Source: DATKGX01 sp035510555 (GTDB taxonomy: Bacteria > Patescibacteriota > Microgenomatia > Levybacterales > UBA12049). From it: a DNA stretch of 19,004 bases. The notes under the pieces were generated by a model. It ran no database searches. It had not been told where the DNA came from and worked only from the letters and a program-made list of their open reading frames with translations. How positions within the stretch are numbered: the first letter of the stretch is position 1; each line of letters starts with the position of its first letter. This document shows, one piece after another, positions 1-6,756 of this stretch. The stretch spans positions 1-19,004 of the forward strand of contig DATKGX010000041.1 of assembly GCA_035510555.1 (NCBI GenBank), given 5' to 3'. Both the position numbers and the translations under genes were made by a program.

Positions 1-1
1 G

Positions 2-379
2 CAGCTTTTGGAAGAGCCAACTTGGATAATTGATTATCCGCAGGATGTTAGTCCTTTGGCAAAACCTCATCGGTCAAAGAAGGGTTGGGTTGAAAGATTT
101 GAAGGTTACATTGGTGGAAAGGAAATCTGTGATGGTTGGTCGGAGCTGACAGATCCACAAATTCAACGAGAGCGTTTTGCAGTTGATACTAAAGTTGCGA
201 GAGTTTCAAAAGAAGAAGCGCAGCAAACGGATGAGAGCTTTTTAGCGGCTATGGAATACGGTATGCCTCCCCTGGGTGGAATTGGAATAGGAATAGACAG
301 GCTAACTATGTTTTTTACCAATACATGGTTAATTAAAGAAGTTATCTTATTCCCACTGCTTAAGCCCGAGAATTCTTAA
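2..379 (+). CDS. lysS: Lysyl-tRNA synthetase (class II), C-terminal part; 5' end outside window
   Basis: Class II lysyl-tRNA synthetase charges tRNA-Lys with lysine in the cytoplasm. Only the last 125 codons are present and the frame is open to the left edge, so the start lies upstream. The fragment shows the catalytic-core block with SPLAK, the ERFE segment and the GGKEICDGWSEL/DP..QRERF block typical of LysRS, then class II motif 3 (GGIGIGIDRLTMFF) followed by the usual C-terminal EVILFPLLKP. The TTG at position 8 is internal and not a start. It is followed after 12 nt by the RdgB-like gene and then serS, probably as one operon. The fragment looks intact. Confidence is high because motif 3 and the C-terminus match the family closely. 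Confidence 0.95.
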   Translation, partial: QLLEEPTWIIDYPQDVSPLAKPHRSKKGWVERFEGYIGGKEICDGWSELTDPQIQRERFAVDTKVARVSKEEAQQTDESFLAAMEYGMPPLGGIGIGIDRLTMFFTNTWLIKEVILFPLLKPENS

Positions 380-391
380 AGAAAAGATTTA

Positions 392-1006
392 ATGAAGCCT
401 CAAAATAGATTATTAATTGCCACGAAAAATCAAGGGAAAGTTGGAGAATTTAAAGAATTCTTAAAAGATTTACCTTTTGAAATAGTTTCGCTCCAAGACT
501 TAAATATCACCGAAGATATTGAGGAGGACGGAAAAACTTACCAGGAAAATTCACAGAAAAAAGCACTGTTCTTTGCAAAATTATCCAATCTTCCAACAGT
601 TGCTGACGATGGAGGAATAGAAATAGTAGCGTTAAATAACGAGCCGGGCGTTAGAACCAGAAGGTGGTTAGGTCATCATATGAGCGATGAGGAGATAATC
701 AGTCATATGCTCAAAATCTCCAAAGAACTCCCCGATAATAATAGAAAAGCATTGTTCAAAGCTATCGTGACTCTTGCTCTGCCGAATGGTAAATGTTGGA
801 GCGTTTCCGGAGAAGTTGAGGGAGAGATTTCAAAAACTCCCAAAATAAGTTTCATGAAAGGTTATCCTTTTAGGTCATTTTTTTATCTGCCCAAAATAAA
901 TAAATTCTATTACGAGGGTGAGCTTTCAAAAGAAGAAGAAAGATTATATAATCATAGATATAAAGCAGTACAGAAATTGCTGCCCATAATTCAAAAACAT
1001 GCTTGA
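392..1006 (+). CDS. RdgB/HAM1-like non-canonical purine NTP pyrophosphatase, divergent
   Basis: The family hydrolyses XTP, dITP and ITP to monophosphates and pyrophosphate, keeping deaminated purines out of nucleic acids. The 204-residue protein starts with the nucleotide-binding signature IATKNQGKVGEF (residues 9-20) and has ADDGG at 71-75, where the family usually has ADDSGL, followed by a PGV element. The late motifs are changed: the usual GFGYDPxF is GYPFRSFF (157-164), so the conserved Asp is gone, and the usual SHR is NHR (187-189). It therefore belongs to the ITPase fold, but substrate preference or activity is uncertain. ATG 392 gives the standard N-terminus; no Shine-Dalgarno is visible. 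Its end overlaps serS by 8 nt, which suggests translational coupling. Confidence 0.8.
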   Translation: MKPQNRLLIATKNQGKVGEFKEFLKDLPFEIVSLQDLNITEDIEEDGKTYQENSQKKALFFAKLSNLPTVADDGGIEIVALNNEPGVRTRRWLGHHMSDEEIISHMLKISKELPDNNRKALFKAIVTLALPNGKCWSVSGEVEGEISKTPKISFMKGYPFRSFFYLPKINKFYYEGELSKEEERLYNHRYKAVQKLLPIIQKHA

Positions 1007-2264
1007 CATAAAATTTATCAGGGAAAACAAAGAAAAAGTTAAAAAAGCCATTGAAGATAAGGGTATTAAATTGGATCTCGATGAACTATTAAAATTTGAT
1101 GAAAAAAGAAGAGACTTTATAACAAAAATAGATAGTCTAAGAAGCGAGAGAAATAAGGTTGCAAAAGAGAGAAACGTTGAAAAAGGAAAAGCAATCAAAG
1201 TTAAGCTCGAAAGTTTAGAAAGTGAATCAAGGGAAGCCGAGAAAAAGTATTCAGAGCTTATGCTCTTTGTTCCAAATATTCCAGCGTCAGACACTCCAGT
1301 TGGATCAGACAGCAAATCAAATAAAGAAATACGAACATGGGGAGAAATTCCGCAATTTAATTTCCCAATCAAAAATCATATTGAGTTGGGAGAAAACTTG
1401 GGCATTCTAGATCTGACAGCAGGATCTAAGACCGCCGGATTCAGAGGTTATTACTTGAAGAATGAAGGAGCTTTATTAAGCTGGGCAATTTTAAATTTTG
1501 CACTTCAGAAAATTATCTCTCATGGATTTGTTCCGATGGTGCCCCCTACTTCGGTTCACGAGTTCGTTCTAATTGGAAGCGGCCATTTTCCTTTTGGAAA
1601 GCAAGACGTTTTTCAAATTGCCAATCCCGGAAAAATGGAAAGCGGAGAAGAAATTAAAAACCCAATTTATTTAGCTGGAACTTCGGAGCCTTCTCTGTTG
1701 GCCTATTTTTCAGATAAAACTCTAAGTGAAAAAGATTTGCCGATAAAAGTTTGCGCTCTTACCCAGTGTTACCGTTCAGAAATAGGTGATTACGGAAAAG
1801 ATGTTAAGGGTTTGTATAGAGTGCATGAGTTTATGAAGGTTGAACAAGTTGTAATTTGTAAAAATGATATTAAGGAATCAGAAAAACTTCAAGACGAAAT
1901 GCAATCTTACTCAGAAGAAATTCTTCAAGAGCTAAAACTTTCTTATCATGTTGTTCAAAATTCTACTGGGGATATGGGAGCAGGAAAATATAGAATGTAC
2001 GATATCGAAACATGGATGCCAGCGAGAAATAATTATGGAGAGACTCATTCAAATTCTAATTTAACTGATTGGCAAGCAAGAAGACTTAATATTAAATTCA
2101 AAAACGAAAAAGGGGAAGTCAACTATTGTTATACTTTGAATAACACCGTAATTGCGTCGCCAAGAATTATAATTCCAATATTGGAGAATTATCAAAATGA
2201 AGATGGTTCCGTAAATGTTCCGGAAGTTTTACAGAAATATCTTAATAAAAAAGTAATAAAATAA
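999..2264 (+). CDS. serS: Seryl-tRNA synthetase
   Basis: Charges tRNA-Ser (and tRNA-Sec where present) with serine. At 421 residues it has the usual bacterial length. Residues 1-100 form the long antiparallel coiled-coil arm rich in Lys and Glu that binds the tRNA variable arm. The class II core follows: TSE (228-230, normally TxE), motif 2 with CYRSEIGDYG and RVHEF (257-278), and motif 3 NNTVIASPRIIIPILENYQ (381-399) with its conserved Arg. ATG 999 lies inside the last codons of the upstream gene (8-nt overlap) and gives the canonical MLDIKFIREN start. It is probably the last gene of a lysS-rdgB-serS operon. Nothing is missing. Confidence 0.97.
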   Translation: MLDIKFIRENKEKVKKAIEDKGIKLDLDELLKFDEKRRDFITKIDSLRSERNKVAKERNVEKGKAIKVKLESLESESREAEKKYSELMLFVPNIPASDTPVGSDSKSNKEIRTWGEIPQFNFPIKNHIELGENLGILDLTAGSKTAGFRGYYLKNEGALLSWAILNFALQKIISHGFVPMVPPTSVHEFVLIGSGHFPFGKQDVFQIANPGKMESGEEIKNPIYLAGTSEPSLLAYFSDKTLSEKDLPIKVCALTQCYRSEIGDYGKDVKGLYRVHEFMKVEQVVICKNDIKESEKLQDEMQSYSEEILQELKLSYHVVQNSTGDMGAGKYRMYDIETWMPARNNYGETHSNSNLTDWQARRLNIKFKNEKGEVNYCYTLNNTVIASPRIIIPILENYQNEDGSVNVPEVLQKYLNKKVIK

Positions 2265-2288
2265 TCAGAATTAGCCTCTGTGATTTTT
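2264..2288 (+). terminator. Possible weak terminator after serS
   Basis: Just after the serS stop, ATCAGA (2264-2269) can pair with TCTG/TGAT (2277-2284) through a 2-nt bulge, followed directly by five Ts (2284-2288). The stem is short and imperfect, so this is only a candidate end for the lysS-rdgB-serS transcript. Confidence 0.3.
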
Positions 2289-2335
2289 ACCGTCTCCGCA
2301 ATCTAAACGATAGCTTTTGAAGCAAAGAAAAATGC

Positions 2336-2369
2336 TTGACAATAATTAAGAAATGTCACAAGATTAAAT
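2336..2369 (+). promoter_or_regulatory. Promoter of the Lys-peptide unit
   Basis: A perfect -35 hexamer TTGACA lies at 2336-2341. The -10 is less clear: AAGATT at 2360-2365 (18-nt spacer) or TTAAAT at 2364-2369 (22-nt spacer). Transcription would begin near 2371-2376, about 40 nt before the strong Shine-Dalgarno. Together with the terminator at 2501-2532 it defines a short transcript of roughly 160 nt. Confidence 0.55.
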
Positions 2370-2378
2370 TAATTGCCG

Positions 2379-2401
2379 TTCACCTTTATTTTTAAAGTGA
2401 G
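2379..2401 (+). promoter_or_regulatory. 5' leader hairpin that competes with pairing to the Shine-Dalgarno
   Basis: TCAC (2380-2383) and TTTA (2385-2388) can pair with TAAA (2393-2396) and GTGA (2397-2400), with a single bulged C and a TTTT loop. The same 5' arm, TCACC (2380-2384), is also complementary to GGTGA (2418-2422) inside the Shine-Dalgarno of the Lys-peptide ORF. The two pairings exclude each other, so this could act as a translation switch. Seen by eye only; no folding energies were calculated. Confidence 0.4.
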
Positions 2402-2412
2402 CGAAATTATTT

Positions 2413-2423
2413 AAGGAGGTGAT
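2413..2423 (+). promoter_or_regulatory. Near-perfect extended Shine-Dalgarno of the Lys-peptide ORF
   Basis: AAGGAGGTGAT at 2413-2423 matches the 16S anti-Shine-Dalgarno over 11 consecutive bases. GGAGG ends 11 nt before ATG 2431. This stands out because most genes in the window show no such motif, and it supports real translation of the tiny ORF. Confidence 0.8.
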
Positions 2424-2430
2424 TCTGTCC

Positions 2431-2460
2431 ATGGCAAAGAAAAAGAAGAAGAAGAAATAG
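2431..2460 (+). CDS. 9-residue Lys-rich peptide (Met-Ala-Lys7), leader peptide or small protein
   Basis: ATG 2431 opens a nine-codon ORF encoding Met-Ala followed by seven Lys, with a mix of AAG and AAA codons, ending in TAG. It is too short for family assignment and its function is unknown. Support for translation comes from context: a TTGACA promoter about 95 nt upstream, an 11-base Shine-Dalgarno at good spacing, and an intrinsic terminator 41 nt after the stop. The stop codon directly abuts a set of alternative hairpins, so ribosome position could influence RNA folding, as in leader-peptide attenuators; Lys runs are also known to slow ribosomes through the exit tunnel. The alternatives are a tiny basic nucleic-acid-binding peptide, or a regulatory RNA whose ORF merely recruits ribosomes. 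The secA promoter lies downstream of the terminator, so this unit may be independent of secA. Confidence 0.55.
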   Translation: MAKKKKKKK

Positions 2461-2502
2461 TTGGTAAGCTATTTGGAGCATTACCAATTGATCAGTTGGT
2501 AA
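2461..2502 (+). repeat. Three-part inverted repeat giving mutually exclusive hairpins
   Basis: TTGGTAA occurs at 2461-2467 and again at 2496-2502, and its exact complement TTACCAA lies between them at 2481-2487. The middle arm can pair with either flank. The first hairpin is extended by GCT/AGC (2468-2470 with 2477-2479) with one bulged A. The second hairpin shares only AA (2501-2502) with the terminator stem that follows. The first arm starts directly after the TAG of the Lys peptide, so a terminating ribosome would cover it and favour the second hairpin. Confidence 0.7.
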
Positions 2503-2532
2503 CCCCTCACAATAAAATGTGAGGGGTTTTTG
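2501..2532 (+). terminator. Strong intrinsic terminator of the Lys-peptide unit
   Basis: AACCCCTCAC (2501-2510) pairs perfectly with GTGAGGGGTT (2519-2528) around an 8-nt AT-only loop, and the stem runs into a T tract (2527-2531, then TGTTGTT). The 10-bp GC-rich stem plus U tract is a textbook Rho-independent terminator and separates this unit from secA. Confidence 0.9.
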
Positions 2533-2542
2533 TTGTTAATTG

Positions 2543-2551
2543 TGGTAAAAT
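2543..2551 (+). promoter_or_regulatory. Extended -10 of secA, implying a leaderless mRNA
   Basis: TGG plus TAAAAT (2543-2551) fits an extended -10 (TGn-TATAAT). Only 6 nt separate it from ATG 2558, so transcription would begin at or next to the start codon. No convincing -35 is present, as expected when an extended -10 is used. Confidence 0.5.
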
Positions 2552-2557
2552 TAATCT

Positions 2558-5248
2558 ATGTTAGGAATCATCACTAAATTCTTTGACTCAAACGAAAAAG
2601 AAATAAACAGACTGGCTCCAATTGTCGCCCAAATAAATTCCTGGGAGGAGAAAACAAAAAAATTAAGTGATGTTGCTTTTCCAAAAAAGACAAAGGAATT
2701 CAGGGAGAGGATAGAAGAAGGAGAACCGCTCACGAATATTTTGCCGGAAGCCTTTGCCTTGGTCCGCGAAGCGGCACACCGCACCATCGGGCAAAGACAC
2801 TTTGATGCACAGCTGATGGCTTCAATTGTTTTGTCGGAAGGAAAAATTGCTGAGCAAAAAACCGGAGAAGGAAAGACACTATCCGCAACGCCGGCGCTTT
2901 ATCTGCACGCTTTAACCGGTAAGGGTGTTCATCTGGTTACAGTCAACGATTATTTGGCAAGACGTGACGCCGGTTGGATGGGACCAATTTTCCATTTCTT
3001 AGGCCTATCGGTAGCGTCAATTATTAGCGAAGAATCATTTATTTATGATCCAAAACACAACAATAAAGATGTTCATGATGAAAGACTGGCGCGTCTAAAA
3101 TCAGTTTCAAGGAAAGAAGCTTATGAGGCCGATGTAGTTTACGGCATTAATTCAGAGTTTGGGTTCGACTATTTACGTGACAATATGGCGCAAGATGCTC
3201 AGAGTTTAGTGCAACGCGGTTTCTACTATGCCGTCGTTGATGAAGTTGATTCGGTCTTAATCGATGAAGCCAGAACACCGCATATTATTTCTGCTCCCGA
3301 CGAGGCACCGGCACAAAAATATTATGAGTATGCCAAGTTAGTTGATAAATTAAATCCGGAAATTGATTATAAAATTGACGAAAAATTAAGAACAGCGCAT
3401 TTAACGGATCATGGCATTGGGAAAATCGAAAAAATTTACGGAATCTCCAATATTTATGAAAAGGATTTTGACACGGTTTATCATCTGGAAGCGGCGTTAA
3501 AAGCCAGAACCTTATTTCATAAAGAAAAAGATTATATTGTTAAGGACAACGAAGTAATTTTGGTCGATGAGTTTACGGGAAGGTTAATGGTTGGCAGAAG
3601 ACTGTCGGAAGGTTTGCATCAGGCAATTGAGGCGAAAGAAAATGTGCCGATTCAAAGAGAATCAAAGACCTTAGCAACGGTGTCGTTGCAGAATTACTTT
3701 AGAATGTATGAGCGCTTGGCGGGAATGACCGGAACCGCGGTCACGGAAGCCGAAGAATTCCATAAAATTTATAAATTAGACGTTGTCGTTATTCCAACAC
3801 ACCGCCCGATGATTAGAAAAGACATGTCGGACGCAATTTACAAAACCGCGCCGGCAAAATATACAGCGGTAGCAGTAGAAATTGAAAAAGCACACGCTAA
3901 AGGACAGCCGGTTTTGGTCGGCACCACTTCAATTGAAAAGAATGAAATCGTTTCGGAGCTTTTAAAAAGAAAAGGGATTAAGCATGAAGTTCTAAACGCT
4001 AAAAACCACGAAAGGGAAGCAGAAATTATTGCCAAAGCCGGCGAAATAGGCGCGGTCACGGTGGCTACCAATATGGCCGGACGTGGTGTTGATATTATTT
4101 TGGGAGGGGAGCCGCCAAAAAATGTCAGCGGGCTAAAAGAGTGGGAGAAAAAACATCAGGCAGTTTTAGACGCCGGTGGATTATATGTCATCGGTACAGA
4201 GCGGCATGAATCGCGAAGAATTGACAATCAGTTAAGAGGACGTTCGGGACGGCAAGGCGATCCGGGTTTGTCGCAGTTTTTTGTCGGACTGGACGATGAC
4301 ATTATGCGGCTTTTCGGCGGAGACACGATTTCGGGGTTGATGACCCGCTTTAATATGCCCGAAAATGTGCCATTACAGCATCCGTTGGTTTCCCGTGCCA
4401 TCGAACAGGCCCAAATAAAAGTTGAAGGTTATAATTTTGACATCAGAAAACATTTGGTGGAATACGACGATGTTCTCAATAAACAAAGGGAAATAATTTA
4501 CAGCCGCCGAAAAAAAGCTTTGGAAACAGAGGCTAAATCGGATGACCTCAAGCAGGAAATTCTAGAAAAAATCCATTCCTCAATTGCCGCCATTGTCACG
4601 ATGTATACTTCAGGTTCTTTAGAAGGTTCTCCAATAGAACAAATCATCGAAAAATTCTCAACCATTATTCCTTTTGACGAAAACTCCTTAAAGCAAATCA
4701 GTGTTCAATTAGAACAAATTAGCGCATTGGATGAAAAAATTAATTTCTTAAGTAAGTTGGCGGATGATATCTACGAAACCAAAGAAAAACAAATGGGCGT
4801 GGAATTGATGCGGCAGGTGGAAAAATTTGTCATTCTTTCGGTTATTGATAATTTATGGATAGATCATTTGGATGCGGTGGAAAATTTAAGACAGGGAATT
4901 GGTTTACGAGGATACGGACAAAAAGATCCGTTAGTTGAGTATAAAAATGAAGCGTACAAAATGTTTGAACAATTAATTAATGCCATTGACGATGAGGTTG
5001 TGCACCGAATCTATAAAATTCAAGTTCAAGCACCGCCGGAAATGCCGCATGAACATCAGCATATTACGGCTCAACCGGCCGGCGGAAACGCAAGCGCGGA
5101 AGTTTCAACAAATGCTCAGAAACCAAACGTCAGTAGTTCGCCAACGGGTGTAAATAAAAAGTTAGGTCGAAACGATCCGTGTTGGTGCGGAAAACTAAAA
5201 CCAGATGGTTCCCCAGTTAAGTATAAAAATTGTCACTATTCTAACTAA
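2558..5248 (+). CDS. secA: Preprotein translocase ATPase SecA
   Basis: SecA is the ATPase motor that drives unfolded preproteins through SecYEG. The 896-residue length is full. Walker A is GEGKT (residues 103-107), the DEAD-type Walker B region is DEVD (228-231) followed by IDEARTP, and the second RecA-like domain carries the TNMAGRGVDI and RRIDNQLRGRSGRQGDPG motifs. The helical scaffold with IDNLWIDHLDA.ENLRQGIGLR(G)YGQKDPLVEY is intact. The C-terminus ends in a zinc-binding SEC-C element with Cys875, Cys877, Cys892 and His893, slightly expanded between the Cys pairs by a Lys/Pro/Asp/Gly insert. ATG 2558 gives the canonical N-terminus, has no Shine-Dalgarno and lies 6 nt after a -10-like box. 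The stop overlaps the convergent HNH gene by 8 nt. Confidence 0.98.
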   Translation: MLGIITKFFDSNEKEINRLAPIVAQINSWEEKTKKLSDVAFPKKTKEFRERIEEGEPLTNILPEAFALVREAAHRTIGQRHFDAQLMASIVLSEGKIAEQKTGEGKTLSATPALYLHALTGKGVHLVTVNDYLARRDAGWMGPIFHFLGLSVASIISEESFIYDPKHNNKDVHDERLARLKSVSRKEAYEADVVYGINSEFGFDYLRDNMAQDAQSLVQRGFYYAVVDEVDSVLIDEARTPHIISAPDEAPAQKYYEYAKLVDKLNPEIDYKIDEKLRTAHLTDHGIGKIEKIYGISNIYEKDFDTVYHLEAALKARTLFHKEKDYIVKDNEVILVDEFTGRLMVGRRLSEGLHQAIEAKENVPIQRESKTLATVSLQNYFRMYERLAGMTGTAVTEAEEFHKIYKLDVVVIPTHRPMIRKDMSDAIYKTAPAKYTAVAVEIEKAHAKGQPVLVGTTSIEKNEIVSELLKRKGIKHEVLNAKNHEREAEIIAKAGEIGAVTVATNMAGRGVDIILGGEPPKNVSGLKEWEKKHQAVLDAGGLYVIGTERHESRRIDNQLRGRSGRQGDPGLSQFFVGLDDDIMRLFGGDTISGLMTRFNMPENVPLQHPLVSRAIEQAQIKVEGYNFDIRKHLVEYDDVLNKQREIIYSRRKKALETEAKSDDLKQEILEKIHSSIAAIVTMYTSGSLEGSPIEQIIEKFSTIIPFDENSLKQISVQLEQISALDEKINFLSKLADDIYETKEKQMGVELMRQVEKFVILSVIDNLWIDHLDAVENLRQGIGLRGYGQKDPLVEYKNEAYKMFEQLINAIDDEVVHRIYKIQVQAPPEMPHEHQHITAQPAGGNASAEVSTNAQKPNVSSSPTGVNKKLGRNDPCWCGKLKPDGSPVKYKNCHYSN

Positions 5249-5263
5249 GCTTAAGTTTAGAAT
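5238..5263. terminator. Hairpin at the convergent ends of secA and the HNH gene
   Basis: ATTCTAA (5238-5244) pairs with TTAGAAT (5257-5263) around a centre containing AAGCTT. It covers both stop codons. It is AT-rich and has no clear T run on either side, so it is only a candidate bidirectional terminator. Confidence 0.35.
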
Positions 5264-5846
5264 ACACGCTTTTCATAAAAGGTAAAAGTTTTGTTTTAAG
5301 CTCGTGCCTATTATTTACAATCACAAATCTTCTAGTAATTACAGCATGACAAACGGGACATAAAATGCACCATTCATCTGATTTTGTCGATTTTGGAATA
5401 ATATGATGCCATTCACAAATATCAATTCCACAAACTTCACATTGTTTGCCATAGAGTCTAAGCGCTTCTTTTCTGTAGGTAGACCTAGCCGTTCCCTTTC
5501 GGTTTTTCCATAAATTGTAATTCATGCGATAGTATTTAATTACAGTTTCTGTAACCCCAAGTTCATTAGCAATTTTCCTATCGGTCATTTTTCGCCAGTG
5601 CATCCGTATAAAAGAACGTTCGCCAGTTTTTAGTTGGTGCGTCTGGGGTCTTATACCAGCTTCTTTTAAGGCTTTGGACCAGTATCCAAATCTTCTAACA
5701 ACTGTTCTGGGAGAAGGCCCAGGAAATTTATTTAAATCTCGAAACGTAGGAGATTTTCCTAAAATTTTATATACACCCTTCAGGTATTCAAGTATATCTT
5801 TGTTGGAATAGTCTCTCTTAAATTGTTTGTTATTGTTTTTCTGCAG
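5241..5846 (-). CDS. Freestanding HNH endonuclease with homing-endonuclease-type repeat; apparent CTG start
   Basis: Read on the minus strand, the open frame runs from 5855 to the TAG at 5241. Numbered from CTG 5846 (201 aa), residues 13-65 resemble the homing-endonuclease-associated HNH repeat (DILEYLK..., SPTFRDL, SPRTVVRRFGYWSKALKEAGI). Residues 87-115 look like a helix-turn-helix (MTDRKIANELGVTETVIKYY). Residues 136-167 are an HNH zinc-finger nuclease core: CEVC, EWHH with the catalytic His pair, and LCPVCH. The usual last His of the motif is replaced (AVITRR). The first ATG (5603) would delete the whole repeat. No ATG, GTG or TTG lies upstream in frame, whereas CTG 5846 lies 7 nt after a -10 box with TTGACA at 17 nt. 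Such genes are often mobile; no host intron or intein is seen. The call of HNH nuclease is firm; the start is inferred. Confidence 0.8.
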   Translation of the reverse strand: MQKNNNKQFKRDYSNKDILEYLKGVYKILGKSPTFRDLNKFPGPSPRTVVRRFGYWSKALKEAGIRPQTHQLKTGERSFIRMHWRKMTDRKIANELGVTETVIKYYRMNYNLWKNRKGTARSTYRKEALRLYGKQCEVCGIDICEWHHIIPKSTKSDEWCILCPVCHAVITRRFVIVNNRHELKTKLLPFMKSVYSKLKLS

Positions 5847-5853
5847 ATATCTT

Positions 5854-5882
5854 ATTTAAACACGAAGTATAGAAAATGTCAA
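5854..5882 (-). promoter_or_regulatory. Promoter of the HNH endonuclease gene
   Basis: On the minus strand a perfect TTGACA (5882-5877) is followed after 17 nt by TTAAAT (5859-5854). The predicted transcription start, about 7 nt beyond the -10, falls at the CTG codon 5846-5844, which suggests a leaderless mRNA and supports that codon as the start. Confidence 0.6.
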
Positions 5883-5933
5883 AAAGTATATAAAGTGTCG
5901 TTTTCTAAATTGTTTTTATTATTATTCTCAACC

Positions 5934-5942
5934 TGATATAAT
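5934..5942 (+). promoter_or_regulatory. Extended -10 of the TIM-barrel protein gene
   Basis: TGATATAAT (5934-5942) is a perfect extended -10. ATG 5952 follows after 9 nt with no Shine-Dalgarno, so the mRNA is leaderless or nearly so. No -35 match was found at normal spacing. Confidence 0.7.
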
Positions 5943-5951
5943 CATTTTCAG

Positions 5952-6755
5952 ATGAAAATTTCTGCATGGATTTTTGCAACAGATCTTTTACCAAACAAAC
6001 GAAGCTTAATTGAAAAATTAGGCAATAAAGGCAATCTCTTTACGAACGCTAAGCCGAAAGAAGTTTTTAAAAAGTTAAAATCTACAGGCGTTGATGGAAT
6101 TGAATTATTATTGCCTATAAATTTTTCCAATACTGACTTTCAATATCTTAAGAAAGTTTTCGACGAAAGCGGTGTTATTGTAAATAGTGTCCATCAACCG
6201 CTGCGATTAATAACAACAACGGATACAAAAGAAGTTGAAATGGTATTCGAATTCGCTAAGAAATTTAATGCGAAAGTAATTGTTCTCCACCTCTATAACG
6301 CAAAAGGACAGATATTCAATATGAAATATCTAGAAGCACTCCGTAAGTTAGAAAAAGCTTCCGGCATTAAAATAGGCTTTGAGAATACCCAAAAATTTGC
6401 ACAAGTTTTTAATCAGAAAAGATATTGGGATGGTAAAATGTTTGCTGATACCGTTAAAAAGGCAGGATTCTCAATTACACTAGATACAACTCACCTGGCT
6501 GATGCAGGCGGAGACATAATTGCATTCTATAATCAGAACAAAAACAGCATTGTCAATATTCAGCTAAGCGATTATAGAACTAAATGGCCCAAGCCCTATC
6601 TTCACTTGCAACCTGGAAAGGGAACATTGCCAATGGAGGAATTTCTTGAAGTTCTCAAAAACAATAAGTATGATGGTTTAATTACTATGGAAATTAAAAC
6701 AGACCTCGAAGGTTTATGCGAAAGCGCTAGGTTTATTAGAAAGTATTTAAATTAA
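5952..6755 (+). CDS. Sugar-phosphate isomerase/epimerase-like TIM-barrel protein
   Basis: This 267-residue protein has the pattern of the xylose isomerase-like TIM barrel (AP endonuclease 2 superfamily), which includes sugar isomerases, epimerases and endonuclease IV. Metal-ligand candidates lie at strand ends in the usual order: Glu51 (GIELLLP), His81 (SVHQP), His113 (VLHLY), Glu144 (GFENT), Asp178/His181 (LDTTH), His218 and Glu247 (ITMEIK). LQPGKGTLPMEEFLEVL near the end matches the (G)xGxxxF region of sugar epimerases. Endonuclease IV's extra zinc ligands are not evident, so a small-molecule isomerase is more likely than a DNA-repair enzyme. The substrate cannot be read from sequence. It starts its own transcript and is followed 1 nt later by the carbamoyltransferase gene. 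Confidence 0.8.
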   Translation: MKISAWIFATDLLPNKRSLIEKLGNKGNLFTNAKPKEVFKKLKSTGVDGIELLLPINFSNTDFQYLKKVFDESGVIVNSVHQPLRLITTTDTKEVEMVFEFAKKFNAKVIVLHLYNAKGQIFNMKYLEALRKLEKASGIKIGFENTQKFAQVFNQKRYWDGKMFADTVKKAGFSITLDTTHLADAGGDIIAFYNQNKNSIVNIQLSDYRTKWPKPYLHLQPGKGTLPMEEFLEVLKNNKYDGLITMEIKTDLEGLCESARFIRKYLN

Positions 6756-6756
6756 A

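Noticed and set aside
2431..2557. Lys-peptide unit as a simple secA attenuator
   Set aside because: The terminator stem shares only two bases with the alternative hairpin and a -10 box for secA lies downstream, so direct attenuation of secA is not the preferred reading, though not excluded.
5241..5603. HNH protein starting at ATG 5603
   Set aside because: This start would remove the homing-endonuclease-type repeat that is clearly encoded upstream in the same frame.
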